Source of the DNA: DASVTR01 sp036387475
Lineage (GTDB): Bacteria; Acidobacteriota; Blastocatellia; Pyrinomonadales; Pyrinomonadaceae
Assembly (NCBI GenBank): GCA_036387475.1
Contig: DASVTR010000012.1
Coordinates: forward strand, 62,001-126,000
Direction of reading: 5' to 3'
DNA: 64,000 nucleotides
The position numbers were made by a program, and so were the translations under genes. Below the pieces are notes generated by a model. The model did no database searches. It was not told the origin of the DNA and saw nothing but the letters and a program-made list of their open reading frames with translations. Shown here piece after piece: positions 34,061-43,577 of this stretch (position 1 is the stretch's first letter; the number at the start of each line of letters is the position of its first letter).

Positions 34061-34693
34061 ATGCTGATAATTATTCTGACAGCGTTGGTCATCTGTTCGG
34101 CGAGCCTGACCATCTTGGCCGAATACTTCGGGCCACGCCGCGCCGTCTATCTCTGCAAGCCTCTCACCATCACGCTCCTCATCCTGATTGCGCTTCAAAC
34201 GAAGCAACCCGTTTCCGTCTTTTACCAGAGGATAATCCTCGTCGGGCTTTTATTTTCGCTCGCGGGCGACGTGTTCCTGATGCTCCCGCGCGACCGTTTC
34301 ATTCAGGGGCTACTCTGCTTTCTCTGCGCGCACCTCTGCTACATCGTGGCCTTCGCTTACGATGGCGGGCGCGCGACGCCACTGTGGAGCGCGCTGCCTT
34401 TTCTGCTTTACGGAATCGTGATGCTGCGTCTGCTCTGGCCTAGACTTAAGAAGATGAAAGTCCCGGTCGTCGTTTACACGCTGGCGATTTCGTTGATGGC
34501 ATGGCTGGCTTTGACGCGTTGGCTGGCGAGCGCAGATGACGGACGGCAGCTAGCGTTTCTCGGTGCGCTCCTTTTCGTCGCTTCGGATTCGTTTCTCGCC
34601 GTCAACCGCTTTAAAGGGCGCACGCGCTTCGCGCAGTTTTCGATTCTCAGCACCTACTTCACAGCGCAGTGGTTGATTGCTCTTTCCACATAA
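34061..34693 (+). CDS. YhhN/TMEM86-family membrane protein (lysoplasmalogenase-like)
   Basis: An all-helical membrane protein of 210 residues with the family's conserved polar positions: YLCKPLTITLLIL, SLAGDVFLMLPRDRFIQGL with CAHLCYIVAF, and GALLFVASDSFLAVNRF. Animal TMEM86B is a lysoplasmalogenase; bacterial members are largely untested. The ATG has a modest site (CGGCAG). Its stop lies 46 bases before the start of the large vWA protein, suggesting co-transcription. Confidence 0.9.
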   Translation: MLIIILTALVICSASLTILAEYFGPRRAVYLCKPLTITLLILIALQTKQPVSVFYQRIILVGLLFSLAGDVFLMLPRDRFIQGLLCFLCAHLCYIVAFAYDGGRATPLWSALPFLLYGIVMLRLLWPRLKKMKVPVVVYTLAISLMAWLALTRWLASADDGRQLAFLGALLFVASDSFLAVNRFKGRTRFAQFSILSTYFTAQWLIALST

Positions 34694-34739
34694 ATTTTCT
34701 AAGCTGAAGACAACTGATTGTAAGAGCGTAAAGTGTGTG

Positions 34740-37700
34740 ATGAGCAGCCGGGAAAAATCTGAGATAAAGGCGACTGAAGCAAGCGAGACGGCGGACGACG
34801 TGAAAGGCGAGCCGCTGGAAACAGCCTTCCGCGAGCGGCTGCGCTCGGTCAAGAGCGTGACGGAACGTCGCACGCTCGCCGGGCTAGCGCGTGAGCTTGG
34901 CAAGTTGCCGGGCGAGGCGGCCCGCGCGGCGCTTGAGACGAGCGCTGCCGTTGCGGGCGTCAGCCTGCGAGCGAGCATGGAATTTTTGCGCGCCGCGCCC
35001 GAAGCCGCGCGCGTGCTGGAAGCAGCAGAGCTGCGCGCCTGGGGCGAGATCGGACGACGCCTCGCGATGGGCGACGTGGAGACGGCCTGTACGTTTTTCG
35101 CAGCGGGCGTCGAAGAGTTAAGGCAAGTTCCGATTGAAGCGCGCCCGCTTATCTTCCAAATCTGTTCGCGGCAGATGACGCTTTCCAGTTCAGTCGCCGT
35201 CGAGACTTTTCGCCACGCGCCGCAGCTTGCGCTGGAGATTACAGACGCCGAACAGCTTCGCTCTATCTTTGAAGTGGCGGCGGAAATTTCGCGCCGCTCC
35301 GCCAAGCACAGCGCAGACTTTTTGCAGGCGACGCCGCGCGTCTTCGAGAGCCTGCGCAGCTTCAAAGACGATTTTTCAACAATCGTCTCCGCCTCCGTCG
35401 TGCTGGCCTTCTCGTTTGCGGCACGCGCGGGCGGCATCGCGGCGGATGTGTGGGCGGCGCTGCCTGAAGCGTTGGCAGGACAGACAAGCGAAAATGCGTT
35501 GCGATTGCTCAGATGCACGGTCGCGTTTCTTGAGCGTGGCGGCAGCGCCGCTCTGCACGTGTTGGAGGCGGGCAGCCATGTTCTGCGCGTCGTGCCCGAA
35601 GCCTTCGACGCCTGGCTCGATTTGCTGTGGGCCATTGCCGAGCACGGCAACGCTGGCCTTGTCGCCTTTGTGCGCTCAAGCCCCGGCTTCTTTCAAACGC
35701 TGGCGGGCGAGATAGAACGCGGGCAAGCAGCCGCGCTCTCGCTACGCATTATCAACATTACACGTGAGGTCGCGCAGGTGGACGGCGAAGCGGCGCTCGC
35801 CTGTTTTCGTTCGAGCGTGAAAGCGCTGCACGCGGTTTCAATCGAACAATTTGAGCAGTGGGCGCGCGAAGGCTTGTCAAACGAGCGCAATAAAATGGAC
35901 GCGCGTGCGCGCCGCAGCTACTACGCGCTTGAAACCTCGCGCAGCAATGATGCGCTACACACCAGCGCAACGCACGGCGGGCTGGCGTTGGAAAAAGTAC
36001 AACATCTCCTGCGTCTCTATATCGAAGGCTTGACGGGACGCGCCGTCGAGATTCAGCCTCTCGCCGCCGTCCCCGCAGAGTCGCGCATAGGCGATGGCCG
36101 CACGATCCACCTGCCGTCGCTCGTCGCAGAGTTTGACGACGAAGCGTCGGATTTTCGTCTCTACAAAGTGCTGGCAGCGCACGCTGCCGGGCAGATAGAG
36201 TTTGGCACGCACGAGCGCGAATCGCCGGATTTGCGCGCGGCTTACACATCAATCGCCGATCTTTACGCGCCGGAAAACGTTGATGCGCGCGATGCTTTCG
36301 CGCTCGATGGTTACATCAACGATCCCTCGAAAGGCGAAGCGGCGCTCGCACCCGAAGAGGAAGCGCGACGACAACGCGAAGAGCGCCGCACATTGCCGCC
36401 CGACGCAGACTACAGAGACGCGCTCAAGCTCTTTCCGCACGCTTCGTTGGCCCGCCGCGTCTTCGGCACACTTGAAAACGGTCGGATTGATCGTCGCCTG
36501 CGCCACACTTACAGAGGCTTAGCGCGCGACCTCGATTGGACGCGCACGCACCTGCGCAACTCGCGCCCGCGCATCATTGATTTGCCTGCGACGCTTGTGC
36601 CCTTCGAGTTGCTCTTTCAAATCACGCTCTGCGGCGGCGCGCTTGACGATGCGCGCAATTTCTACGGCCAGATTGTTTCCGAGCTTGAAGGCATCGTCGC
36701 GGATTATCTCGCTGGCCCACAGGCTTCCGTCGCTGACACGTTGATGGCGACGAGCCGCGTCTACACGCTCTTTCAATCAATCACGCCAGACGAAGCGCAA
36801 GCAGAGGCCGAGGCCAGCGCCGAGAATGCGGACGCCGGTGATGAGGGCGCAGCCTCGCAGGAACAACAACCCGCCGCGAAAACTCCTGAACAAAAGTCTC
36901 GCCCGCGCGATGCACGCGAACTCTTCAACGCCTGGACGAGCATGGAACCGCAAGGCGACCCGGACGAGCTTGAAGGCGCGGAGATGTGGACGCAGGGCGA
37001 GATTGCAGAACAGGAATTAGAGTTGGGCGAGGTGGCGTATAGCTATGACGAGTGGGATCGTGACTTGACGGATCATCGCGTCGGCTGGTGTCGCGTCATT
37101 GAAAAGCGCGTGCGGCGCGGGCAGCGTGAGTTCGTTGAAAATACGCGCGAACGTTACCGGGGCGTCATCTCTTCAATTCGCCACCAGTTTCAGTTGATGA
37201 AGCCTGAGAATCTGCTGCGCGTGGCAAACGAACTGGACGGCGACGATTATGATTTGAACGCCGTGATTGATTACGTCATTGACCGTCGCGCCGACGGCCA
37301 GCAATCCGAGCGCATCTATACGAAGCGCCTTCGACGCCAGCGGGATGTCGCCGTCTCGTTTCTGCTCGATCAATCTTCCTCGACGGCGCGCACCATCGGT
37401 CGGCATCCGCTTCAGCCTTACACACATCCCGGAAGACGTATCATTGAAATTGAAAAAGAGGGTTTGGTGTTAATGAGTGAGGCGCTCGAAGCGGTCGGCG
37501 ACGTTTACTCGATCAACGGCTTCACCTCCGAGGGTCGCCGCAACGTCAAGTTTTACGTCGTCAAGGATTTCGATGAGCACTACACGGAAGAGGTCGAGCG
37601 GCGCATTGGCGGCATCACTTACCAGAACAACACACGGTTAGGTGCAGCCATTCGCCACGCCGCCGCGCGCCTCATCCGGCAGCAAGCGCGCACGCATCTC

Positions 37701-37949
37701 CTCATCGTGCTCTCCGATGGTCGCCCCTACGATCACGACTACGGCGATGCACGCTATGCCCGCGAAGACACGCGCGAAGCACTCCGGCAGGCCAAGACGC
37801 AGGGCATCATTCCCTTCTGCATCACAATTGACCGCGAATCCGAAACCGAACTCCGCGACCTCTACGGCGAGATAGGCTACACGATTATTGACGACGTTCT
37901 CACCTTGCCGGAACGAATGCCGGGAATCTATCGTCGGCTGACGACCTGA
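34740..37949 (+). CDS. Large vWA protein of the NorD/CbbO type with helical-repeat N-terminus
   Basis: The C-terminal 200 residues form a vWA domain with an intact MIDAS: FLLDQSSST (DxSxS), NNTRLGAAIRHAAARL and LLIVLSDGRPYDHDYGD. The preceding SINGFTSEGRRNVKFYVVKD is typical of NorD/CbbO. Residues 1 to about 520 are repeated amphipathic helices of HEAT-like size (FLRAAPEAARVLEAAELRAW, FLQATPRVFESLRSF). An acidic, Gln/Ala-rich linker (near 690-740) connects the parts. I use ATG 34740 (MSSREKSEIK); a start at 34677 would overlap YhhN. It should partner the ATPase at 32231. Confidence 0.92.
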   Translation: MSSREKSEIKATEASETADDVKGEPLETAFRERLRSVKSVTERRTLAGLARELGKLPGEAARAALETSAAVAGVSLRASMEFLRAAPEAARVLEAAELRAWGEIGRRLAMGDVETACTFFAAGVEELRQVPIEARPLIFQICSRQMTLSSSVAVETFRHAPQLALEITDAEQLRSIFEVAAEISRRSAKHSADFLQATPRVFESLRSFKDDFSTIVSASVVLAFSFAARAGGIAADVWAALPEALAGQTSENALRLLRCTVAFLERGGSAALHVLEAGSHVLRVVPEAFDAWLDLLWAIAEHGNAGLVAFVRSSPGFFQTLAGEIERGQAAALSLRIINITREVAQVDGEAALACFRSSVKALHAVSIEQFEQWAREGLSNERNKMDARARRSYYALETSRSNDALHTSATHGGLALEKVQHLLRLYIEGLTGRAVEIQPLAAVPAESRIGDGRTIHLPSLVAEFDDEASDFRLYKVLAAHAAGQIEFGTHERESPDLRAAYTSIADLYAPENVDARDAFALDGYINDPSKGEAALAPEEEARRQREERRTLPPDADYRDALKLFPHASLARRVFGTLENGRIDRRLRHTYRGLARDLDWTRTHLRNSRPRIIDLPATLVPFELLFQITLCGGALDDARNFYGQIVSELEGIVADYLAGPQASVADTLMATSRVYTLFQSITPDEAQAEAEASAENADAGDEGAASQEQQPAAKTPEQKSRPRDARELFNAWTSMEPQGDPDELEGAEMWTQGEIAEQELELGEVAYSYDEWDRDLTDHRVGWCRVIEKRVRRGQREFVENTRERYRGVISSIRHQFQLMKPENLLRVANELDGDDYDLNAVIDYVIDRRADGQQSERIYTKRLRRQRDVAVSFLLDQSSSTARTIGRHPLQPYTHPGRRIIEIEKEGLVLMSEALEAVGDVYSINGFTSEGRRNVKFYVVKDFDEHYTEEVERRIGGITYQNNTRLGAAIRHAAARLIRQQARTHLLIVLSDGRPYDHDYGDARYAREDTREALRQAKTQGIIPFCITIDRESETELRDLYGEIGYTIIDDVLTLPERMPGIYRRLTT

Positions 37950-38102
37950 GCTTTAACGTTCGCTAACGCAGTCGTCCTTTTACTAACCGCTCAAACGCCA
38001 ATTAACAACCCTTTCGTGACATTGTCTACTAACCTTCGCTGTAGCCTGTTTTAAGATTATCAGCCTTCGCTTAAGGCAGGCACTGGAAAAGAGTACAAGG
38101 GG

Positions 38103-39053
38103 ATGCGTGTGGGTGAAGAGAGATTTTACGATTGCATAGTGATCGGCGCTGGGCCAGCCGGACTTTCGTGCGCGCTCTTTCTGGCGCGTTACCGCCACCG
38201 CGTCCTCGTGTTTCATCACAATAGCCCGCGCAATCTCTACTCGCACGGTGTACATGGTTTTCTGGGGCATCACGGTATCCTTCCCACCGAACTCCTTGCG
38301 CGCGGGCGCGACGAAGTGACGCAGCACGGCGGATTAATTATGGAAGCCTGCGTAACGAAAGTTGAGCGCATTGCTGACAATCATTTTCGCGTTACGGCGG
38401 GCGACGGAGAAGCAACCGAACATGCGTTTGAAGCGCGCCGGTTGGTGCTCGCTACGGGTCTGCGTGATTTGATGCCCGACTGCCCCGGCTTTCGTGACTT
38501 CTACGGCGCGACCGTGCATCACTGCCCGGATTGCGACGGTTTTGAAGTGACAGGCAAGCGCGTCGCCGTCTTCGGTAGCGGGCGGGAGATTGTCGGTTTC
38601 ACATTGAACCTTCTGACGTGGACGAATCAACTGACGCTCATCACTGATGGCGATGACGGTGATATGACGGAGGAGCATCGCGCGCAACTAGCACGCTTTG
38701 ACATCCCCATCACAAACCGCATCATCAAGCAACTGGAAGGTGACAAAGAAGCGTGTCGTCTTGAACGCGTGCGATTCGATGATGGCAGCACGCTCGAAGC
38801 GGACGCGCTCTTCTTCAATTTCGGCACAGTGCCCGCGTCCGATTTGCATGAGCAACTGGGCTGCAAGCTGGATGAAGAATGCGGGCTGGTGTGGGTGGAC
38901 GAAGAGCAGCAGACGAGCGTGCGCGGCGTTTACGCCGCCGGTGACCTGACGCCCAACTCCCAACTCGCCGTCGTCGCCGCCGCCGAAGGCGCGATGGCCG
39001 CCATTCACATACACAAATCGCTTTTACCGGAAGACCGGCGCGTCTCAGATTGA
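38103..39053 (+). CDS. Thioredoxin-reductase-like FAD/NAD(P) oxidoreductase
   Basis: The 316-residue sequence has an N-terminal FAD site (DCIVIGAGPAGLSCALFLAR), the redox motif HHCPDCDGFEV with CPDC in place of CATC, an NAD(P) site VAVFGSGREIVGFTL and the C-terminal VRGVYAAGDLTPNSQLAVVA. The second nucleotide motif has GSGREI rather than GGGDSA, so the cofactor preference may differ. It could reduce a thioredoxin-like or other disulfide partner, or act as a ferredoxin-dependent type; the partner is not encoded nearby. Confidence 0.92.
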   Translation: MRVGEERFYDCIVIGAGPAGLSCALFLARYRHRVLVFHHNSPRNLYSHGVHGFLGHHGILPTELLARGRDEVTQHGGLIMEACVTKVERIADNHFRVTAGDGEATEHAFEARRLVLATGLRDLMPDCPGFRDFYGATVHHCPDCDGFEVTGKRVAVFGSGREIVGFTLNLLTWTNQLTLITDGDDGDMTEEHRAQLARFDIPITNRIIKQLEGDKEACRLERVRFDDGSTLEADALFFNFGTVPASDLHEQLGCKLDEECGLVWVDEEQQTSVRGVYAAGDLTPNSQLAVVAAAEGAMAAIHIHKSLLPEDRRVSD

Positions 39054-39162
39054 TTTAAGTTGAAAGCGCCTTGCGAAAAGCCCCATTGATAGAGGCACAA
39101 AGAAGGGGAAGGAGAATTGCTTCCTGAGATGGGCCAACTCTCGCTGGCGACGATGAAGAAAG

Positions 39163-39636
39163 CTAGACCGGCTTTGCGTCGCGCGCAAACGCGAAGGACG
39201 CCGCCTTGCTCTTTTTCAATTGTTGTATGTAGCGTGTGAGATGTTCGCGGTCTGAAGCGGTCATTTCCATAATACGCGCGCCGATCAGGTATCTACGCTC
39301 GCTTTGTTCTTCCTCTAATCTATCGTAGCGCACAGGCGCGACTTGAATATTAACCGCTCCGTTTGGAAGTTCGACTCTGACTCGCAAAGGGTCGTGCCCG
39401 CTCAGGAGGAAGCGGTCGCCGAAGCGAATAGATGGCACAACTAAGGAGAGTCCTGTCTTGCTAATATCGCGCAAGTAACCTGCCATCGCGGGGGAGTAAG
39501 GGTCGCTGACAGTCATTGTCCTGGCATCGAGGAGCGAAACACTCAGCGGCAAGCGCACATTATGGCGTCGAGCATGAACGTAAGCGCCCAGAAGCTTGTA
39601 GGCGCGTCCGGCAATTGAACTCATCAGCTTGACCAT
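39163..39636 (-). CDS. PilZ-domain protein
   Basis: PilZ domains bind c-di-GMP. ATG 39636 is chosen for GAGG eight bases upstream. The domain starts with RRHNVRLPLSVSL (an RxxxR-like element) and continues with YLRDISKTGLSLVVPS, which takes the place of the usual D/NxSxxG motif (DISKTG), then a beta-barrel with YLIGARIMEM. Both ligand motifs are therefore present. A basic C-terminal tail (QQLKKSKAASFAFARD) follows. It stands alone, so the output process is unknown. Confidence 0.85.
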   Translation of the reverse strand: MVKLMSSIAGRAYKLLGAYVHARRHNVRLPLSVSLLDARTMTVSDPYSPAMAGYLRDISKTGLSLVVPSIRFGDRFLLSGHDPLRVRVELPNGAVNIQVAPVRYDRLEEEQSERRYLIGARIMEMTASDREHLTRYIQQLKKSKAASFAFARDAKPV

Positions 39637-40139
39637 GTTCTTCACCTCTTCGACGTGACAGATAGATTTAGAATGACCCTTCTCCACATGTAACCTATTG
39701 GAAAGATAGCGAAGCGGTCGGAAGTTAAGCCCGTCCTGAGCTTTCAGGGTTAAAAGCTCAAGATAGTGTGTAAACTGTTATGAAAGCTACTACAGAATGT
39801 GGTTGGAGAAAAGCTAAGTCCTTACCAGCCAACGAGTTCGCCTCGAAGGCAGGGAGAAACTAGCACCTCGCTCCGCTTTCTGTAAAGAATTATTTTTAAT
39901 CTGCGCTGTCAAGCTAAGGCTAACGCTTTCTTGATTTAGTCGTAGCTGTTGGGCGCTACGGCGAACTCTTGGCGAACGAAAATCCGCGTGTGGAAAAGAC
40001 GCTCAGGAAAGCAGGCCGGGCGCTGTAAAGCAGCCATGCAGGGCCGACACACTGAAGCGCTGGCTTTCGTAGTCGCGGATGGACTGTGGGTATACTGGCT
40101 TGATTCAAGTAGTAGAACAGGCGGGAGCATCAATCAGGT
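39637..40139. other. Intergenic region without a convincing gene
   Basis: About 500 bases. A short inverted repeat (CTGAGCTTTCAGGGTTAAAAGCTCA-type, near 39750) and an AT-rich patch near 39880 are visible. TATACT near 40091 could be a -10 for the ligase gene at 40140. Open frames here have no ribosome site or recognisable product. Confidence 0.5.
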
Positions 40140-41252
40140 ATGTTGGAACAATTCACCATCGGGGTCGAAGAAGAATATCAAATCATCGACGCGCACACGC
40201 GCGAGTTGCATTCGCGGCAGGAACGTATTCTGCCGGAGGCGCAGGAACGTGTCGGTGATAGTGTGACGCCGGAGCTTTACCTGTCGCAGATTGAGATTGG
40301 CACGCCCGTTTGCCAAACCCTCTCGGACGTGCGCGCGGAGATCGTGCGGCTGCGGCGCGCAGTGATCGCGGCGGCGCAGAATCAGGGCAATTGGATTGCC
40401 GCCGCCGGCACGCATCCTTTCTCACACTGGGAAGATCAGGAAGTTACTCCAAAGGCACGCTACGTCGGCATCGAACAGGAGTACCAGCAACTGGCGCGCG
40501 AGCAGTTGATCTTCGGCTGCCACGTACACGTCGGCATAAGCGACCGCGATGCTGCCATCGAAGTGATGAATCGCTCGCGCTCATGGCTCGCGGTGCTGCT
40601 GGCACTGAGCGCGAATTCACCTTTCTGGCTCGGCGCAGATACCGGCTACGCTAGCTTTCGCACGCAACTCTGGCGGCGCTGGCCGATGGCTGGCACACCG
40701 CACCTCTTCGCCTCTCGCGCCGAGTATGACGAACTGGTCAAGGCCCTCGTCGCAACTGAAAGCATCGAGGATGGGACAAAGATTTACTGGGACGCACGCC
40801 CCAGCGCTCGCTTTGAGACGTTAGAGTTTCGCGTCACGGATGTTTGCATGACGATTGACGAGGCGGTGATGGTGGCGGGGCTGGTGCGCGCACTGGCACG
40901 CACCTGCTATGCAGACGCCATGCGCGGCGCGGCGGTCGAGCACCCTCGCCCTGAACTACTGCGCGCAGCCAAGTGGCGTGCGGCCCGCTACGGGCTGGAC
41001 GCGGATTTGATTGACTTTCGGGGCAGGTGTGCAGTCCCGGCGCGGGAGGCGGTCGAAAAATTGCTCGCCGCTTTGCGTCCGGCGCTCGAAGAGCATGAGG
41101 AGTGGGACGAAGTGCAAACGCTGGTGCGCGAAACAATCGCGCGCGGTACGGGCGCAACACGCCAGCGCGCGGCCTACGCGCAGGCAGGCCGCTACGAAGA
41201 CGTAGTTGATTTGATTGTCGCAGAGACAGCTAAAGGAACGAACGGCTATTAA
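40140..41252 (+). CDS. YbdK-type carboxylate-amine ligase (GCS2 family)
   Basis: The family makes gamma-glutamyl-type bonds from a carboxylate and an amine with ATP. Motifs: FTIGVEEEYQIID at the N-terminus, ELYLSQIEIGTPVC, AAAGTHPFSHW, FGCHVHVGI and FETLEFRVTDVC, which together build the metal and ATP site. Length (370) is normal for YbdK. The true substrate is unknown; E. coli YbdK has weak glutamate-cysteine ligase activity. A palindromic repeat follows 13 bases after the stop. Confidence 0.94.
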   Translation: MLEQFTIGVEEEYQIIDAHTRELHSRQERILPEAQERVGDSVTPELYLSQIEIGTPVCQTLSDVRAEIVRLRRAVIAAAQNQGNWIAAAGTHPFSHWEDQEVTPKARYVGIEQEYQQLAREQLIFGCHVHVGISDRDAAIEVMNRSRSWLAVLLALSANSPFWLGADTGYASFRTQLWRRWPMAGTPHLFASRAEYDELVKALVATESIEDGTKIYWDARPSARFETLEFRVTDVCMTIDEAVMVAGLVRALARTCYADAMRGAAVEHPRPELLRAAKWRAARYGLDADLIDFRGRCAVPAREAVEKLLAALRPALEEHEEWDEVQTLVRETIARGTGATRQRAAYAQAGRYEDVVDLIVAETAKGTNGY

Positions 41253-41265
41253 GCTTTCGGCTTTA

Positions 41266-41321
41266 AGGTTTCAAGTTTGAGGTTCGAGATTTAAGACCTG
41301 AAAACTTAAAACTTGAAACCG
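41266..41321. repeat. Iterated-word palindrome downstream of the YbdK-type gene
   Basis: Left arm GGTTTCAAGTTTGAGGTTCG; right arm ACTTAAAACTTGAAACC. Words are variants of GTTTCAAG and its complement, with a short spacer. Confidence 0.75.
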
Positions 41322-41406
41322 CTGTATCGCTCGTCTCTCAACATTCCGGCGACGATTAGCGGCAAGGCCCAAAGAAATCCGTAGCCAAGTGAGAGAAAAA
41401 AACTGG

Positions 41407-42330
41407 ATGAGAAAACTTCATTACCGCATAGTTGATGTCTTCACGAACCGTGCGTTTGGCGGCAATCCGCTCGCCGTTTTTCCCGATGCGGGAGAGTTGC
41501 CCCTGAACCTGATGCAGTCGATTGCCAAAGAACTGAATTTGTCCGAGACGACCTTTGTCACACCCGCGCGCGACGCACAACATGATTTTCGCGTACGCAT
41601 CTTCACTCCCGCGTCGGAGTTGCCGATGGCCGGACACCCGACCGTCGGCACGGCCTACGTGCTCGCCCGTGAAGGAATGATCGAGCGCTCTGAAACGGCG
41701 ACGAAGGTCAACTTTGAAGAGGGCGTCGGCACGATTCCCGTGACCATCAACTTTAGAGACGGCGTGCCGGACTGGATTGAGATGCAGCAACCGTCACCAA
41801 CTTTTGGCCCACGCATAACGGATGTCGAGGCGGTCGCACAGATGCTCTCGCTGGATGCGGAAGCAATCAAGGCGACGAGCCTTCCACTCGAAGTCGTCTC
41901 CTGCGGCGTCCCCTTTCTCTTTGTGCCGCTCAGGAATCTGGAGAGTATCCGGAAAATTCGCTTCCGCCTGGATGTGTGGGAAAAAGCTCTGCGCAACGCG
42001 GGCGTGCCAATGGAGGTCTTCGTCTTTACCGAAGAGGTCGAAACGGCAGGCTCTCGCGTTCACAGCCGAATGTTTGCCCCTGCCTTAGGCATCGGCGAAG
42101 ACCCTGCGACGGGCGCAGCCAGCGGCCCGCTCGGTTGCTATCTAGTCCGTCACGGAATCGTGCGCGCTGAGCCGCGCGTCGAACTCATCAGCGAGCAGGG
42201 CATAGAGATGAATCGTCCGAGCTTTATCAAAATCGGCATCGAGCAAACGGCGGGCGAGATTACACGCGTGACTGTGAGCGGACAGTGCTATTTTATGGGC
42301 GCAGGTTATCTTGAAGTCGAACAGGCTTAG
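41407..42330 (+). CDS. PhzF-family isomerase/epimerase-like protein
   Basis: The two-domain PhzF fold of about 307 residues. N-terminal half: YRIVDVFTNRAFGGNPLAVF and ELNLSETTFV with the catalytic Glu; GHPTVGTAYVL. C-terminal half: RMFAPALGIGEDPATGAASG. PhzF isomerises a dihydroanthranilate in phenazine synthesis, but most homologues outside phenazine clusters have unknown substrates, and no phenazine genes are present. ATG 41407 (MRKLHYRIVDVF) fits the family start better than GTG 41389. Confidence 0.94.
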   Translation: MRKLHYRIVDVFTNRAFGGNPLAVFPDAGELPLNLMQSIAKELNLSETTFVTPARDAQHDFRVRIFTPASELPMAGHPTVGTAYVLAREGMIERSETATKVNFEEGVGTIPVTINFRDGVPDWIEMQQPSPTFGPRITDVEAVAQMLSLDAEAIKATSLPLEVVSCGVPFLFVPLRNLESIRKIRFRLDVWEKALRNAGVPMEVFVFTEEVETAGSRVHSRMFAPALGIGEDPATGAASGPLGCYLVRHGIVRAEPRVELISEQGIEMNRPSFIKIGIEQTAGEITRVTVSGQCYFMGAGYLEVEQA

Positions 42331-42422
42331 CAAACGACGTGGGCTAAATAATCAAGTGGCCCAAGCCGTATGTACGACTGCCCAATTTCTAAATTTACGT
42401 TGCCCTTCAGAGGTGTTGGCCC

Positions 42423-43457
42423 ATGAAAAAATTTATGGCCGCAGAACGCGATCAGGCCGTCCTGCGCGGGTTGGAATTTCTCTACCGCGCCTCTTGCGAC
42501 CCGGAATACTTTGACATCTACGGATACGATTTGCTTTTCTGCTTTTACTGCATCTCTTCTACGTCTGAGGACAAGAAGTTGAGCGTCGAAGCGCGAAAGA
42601 TGGGACGCGAGCGCGCACAACACTGGCGGCGCGAGCACCAGACAGTGCCGATTGATGTTGATGCTAACGATGTCGTTCACTTTGCTTTCGGCAGTTACGC
42701 GGCAGATCAACTGGGTGTGCGCGACAAAGCGCTCAAACCGCAAATCCGGCGAGCAGCGGCACGTTTCCCGCCGGAGGACTACTTGGGGTTTGACCCTTCG
42801 ATTGAAGCTCCGCCCGAAGATGTTCCTGAAGTTTGCCCTTGCGGCGCTGAAAATCCGCGCGGGCGTAAGACCTGCCGCGAATGTAAGAGGCGCTTGACGA
42901 TGCTGGGCCGCTACGGTGTCTGGATTGACGCGCTGATTAGAAGCTACATCGGCGAGCGCTATGGCGTCGTGCTCGGCGCTCCTTACAGTGAAGTGATTAA
43001 GTGGGTGCCCCTTATGCGTCCGTATCGCGGAGCAGAAAACGGAAACAACCCGGACTTCTACTGGACAGTCTACGCCATCACGCACATCATTTACACACTG
43101 AACGATTACAACACCTACAAGCTCTCGCCTCGCTGGCTGCCCGACGAGTTTGAGTTTCTGCAAACGAATCTGAAAGAGGCCGTCGCAGGCGAAGACCCTG
43201 AGATGATGGGAGAATTTCTGGACACGCTGAAAGCGTTCGGGCTGACGGACAAGCACCCGCTCATCCGTCAAGGCGTCGAGTACGTCATCTCACAGCAGAA
43301 CGATGACGGCAGTTGGGGCGATGCGGAGTCCGAAGATGTCTATCAACGCTATCACCCGACCTACACGGCCATTGACGGCCTGCGCGATTATGCCTTTCGC
43401 GGCCAGAAAATATGTTTTCCGAAGTTGCTGCCGCTCCTCAAGCAATGGGCGCGTTAG
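42423..43457 (+). CDS. Alpha/alpha-toroid-like protein with inserted zinc ribbon
   Basis: A 344-residue soluble protein not assigned to a family. A zinc ribbon CPCGAENPRGRKTCREC (near 141-157) interrupts a mainly helical chain. Near the C-terminus QNDDGSWGDAESED matches the QxDGSWG signature of terpenoid-cyclase/prenyltransferase toroids, followed by HPTYTAIDGLRDY. The middle (NPDFYWTVYAITHIIYTLND) looks like toroid helices too. Enzymatic DxDD or DCTAE motifs of cyclases are not visible, so a binding or enzyme role is open. ATG 42423 is preceded by AGAGGTGTTGGCCC. Confidence 0.8.
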   Translation: MKKFMAAERDQAVLRGLEFLYRASCDPEYFDIYGYDLLFCFYCISSTSEDKKLSVEARKMGRERAQHWRREHQTVPIDVDANDVVHFAFGSYAADQLGVRDKALKPQIRRAAARFPPEDYLGFDPSIEAPPEDVPEVCPCGAENPRGRKTCRECKRRLTMLGRYGVWIDALIRSYIGERYGVVLGAPYSEVIKWVPLMRPYRGAENGNNPDFYWTVYAITHIIYTLNDYNTYKLSPRWLPDEFEFLQTNLKEAVAGEDPEMMGEFLDTLKAFGLTDKHPLIRQGVEYVISQQNDDGSWGDAESEDVYQRYHPTYTAIDGLRDYAFRGQKICFPKLLPLLKQWAR

Positions 43458-43536
43458 CAAAGATTGAGCCGAAGGCTTTGCGTCCGTCTCCCTGACTTCG
43501 GCGCAGGTTTTATCCAATTCAAGTTCTGTTCGTCGG

Positions 43537-43566
43537 TTGAGTCTGAATGAAAGCGTGCGTTATAGT
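43537..43566 (+). promoter_or_regulatory. Promoter of tRNA-Ser
   Basis: TTGAGT at 43537-43542, an 18-base spacer and TATAGT at 43561-43566. The predicted start is a few bases before the mature tRNA 5' end. Confidence 0.6.
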
Positions 43567-43577
43567 GTGACGAAAGC

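Noticed and set aside
34550..35650. 366-residue antisense frame opposite the vWA protein gene
   Set aside because: Low-complexity Ser/Ala product with no ribosome site; the plus-strand gene is well supported.
39949..40266. 105-residue plus-strand frame before the YbdK-type gene
   Set aside because: It overlaps the ligase start in another frame, lacks a ribosome site and has an unlikely Arg/Ser-rich product.
42327..43271. 314-residue antisense frame opposite the toroid/zinc-ribbon gene
   Set aside because: No recognisable domain; the plus strand has zinc-ribbon and QW motifs in frame.
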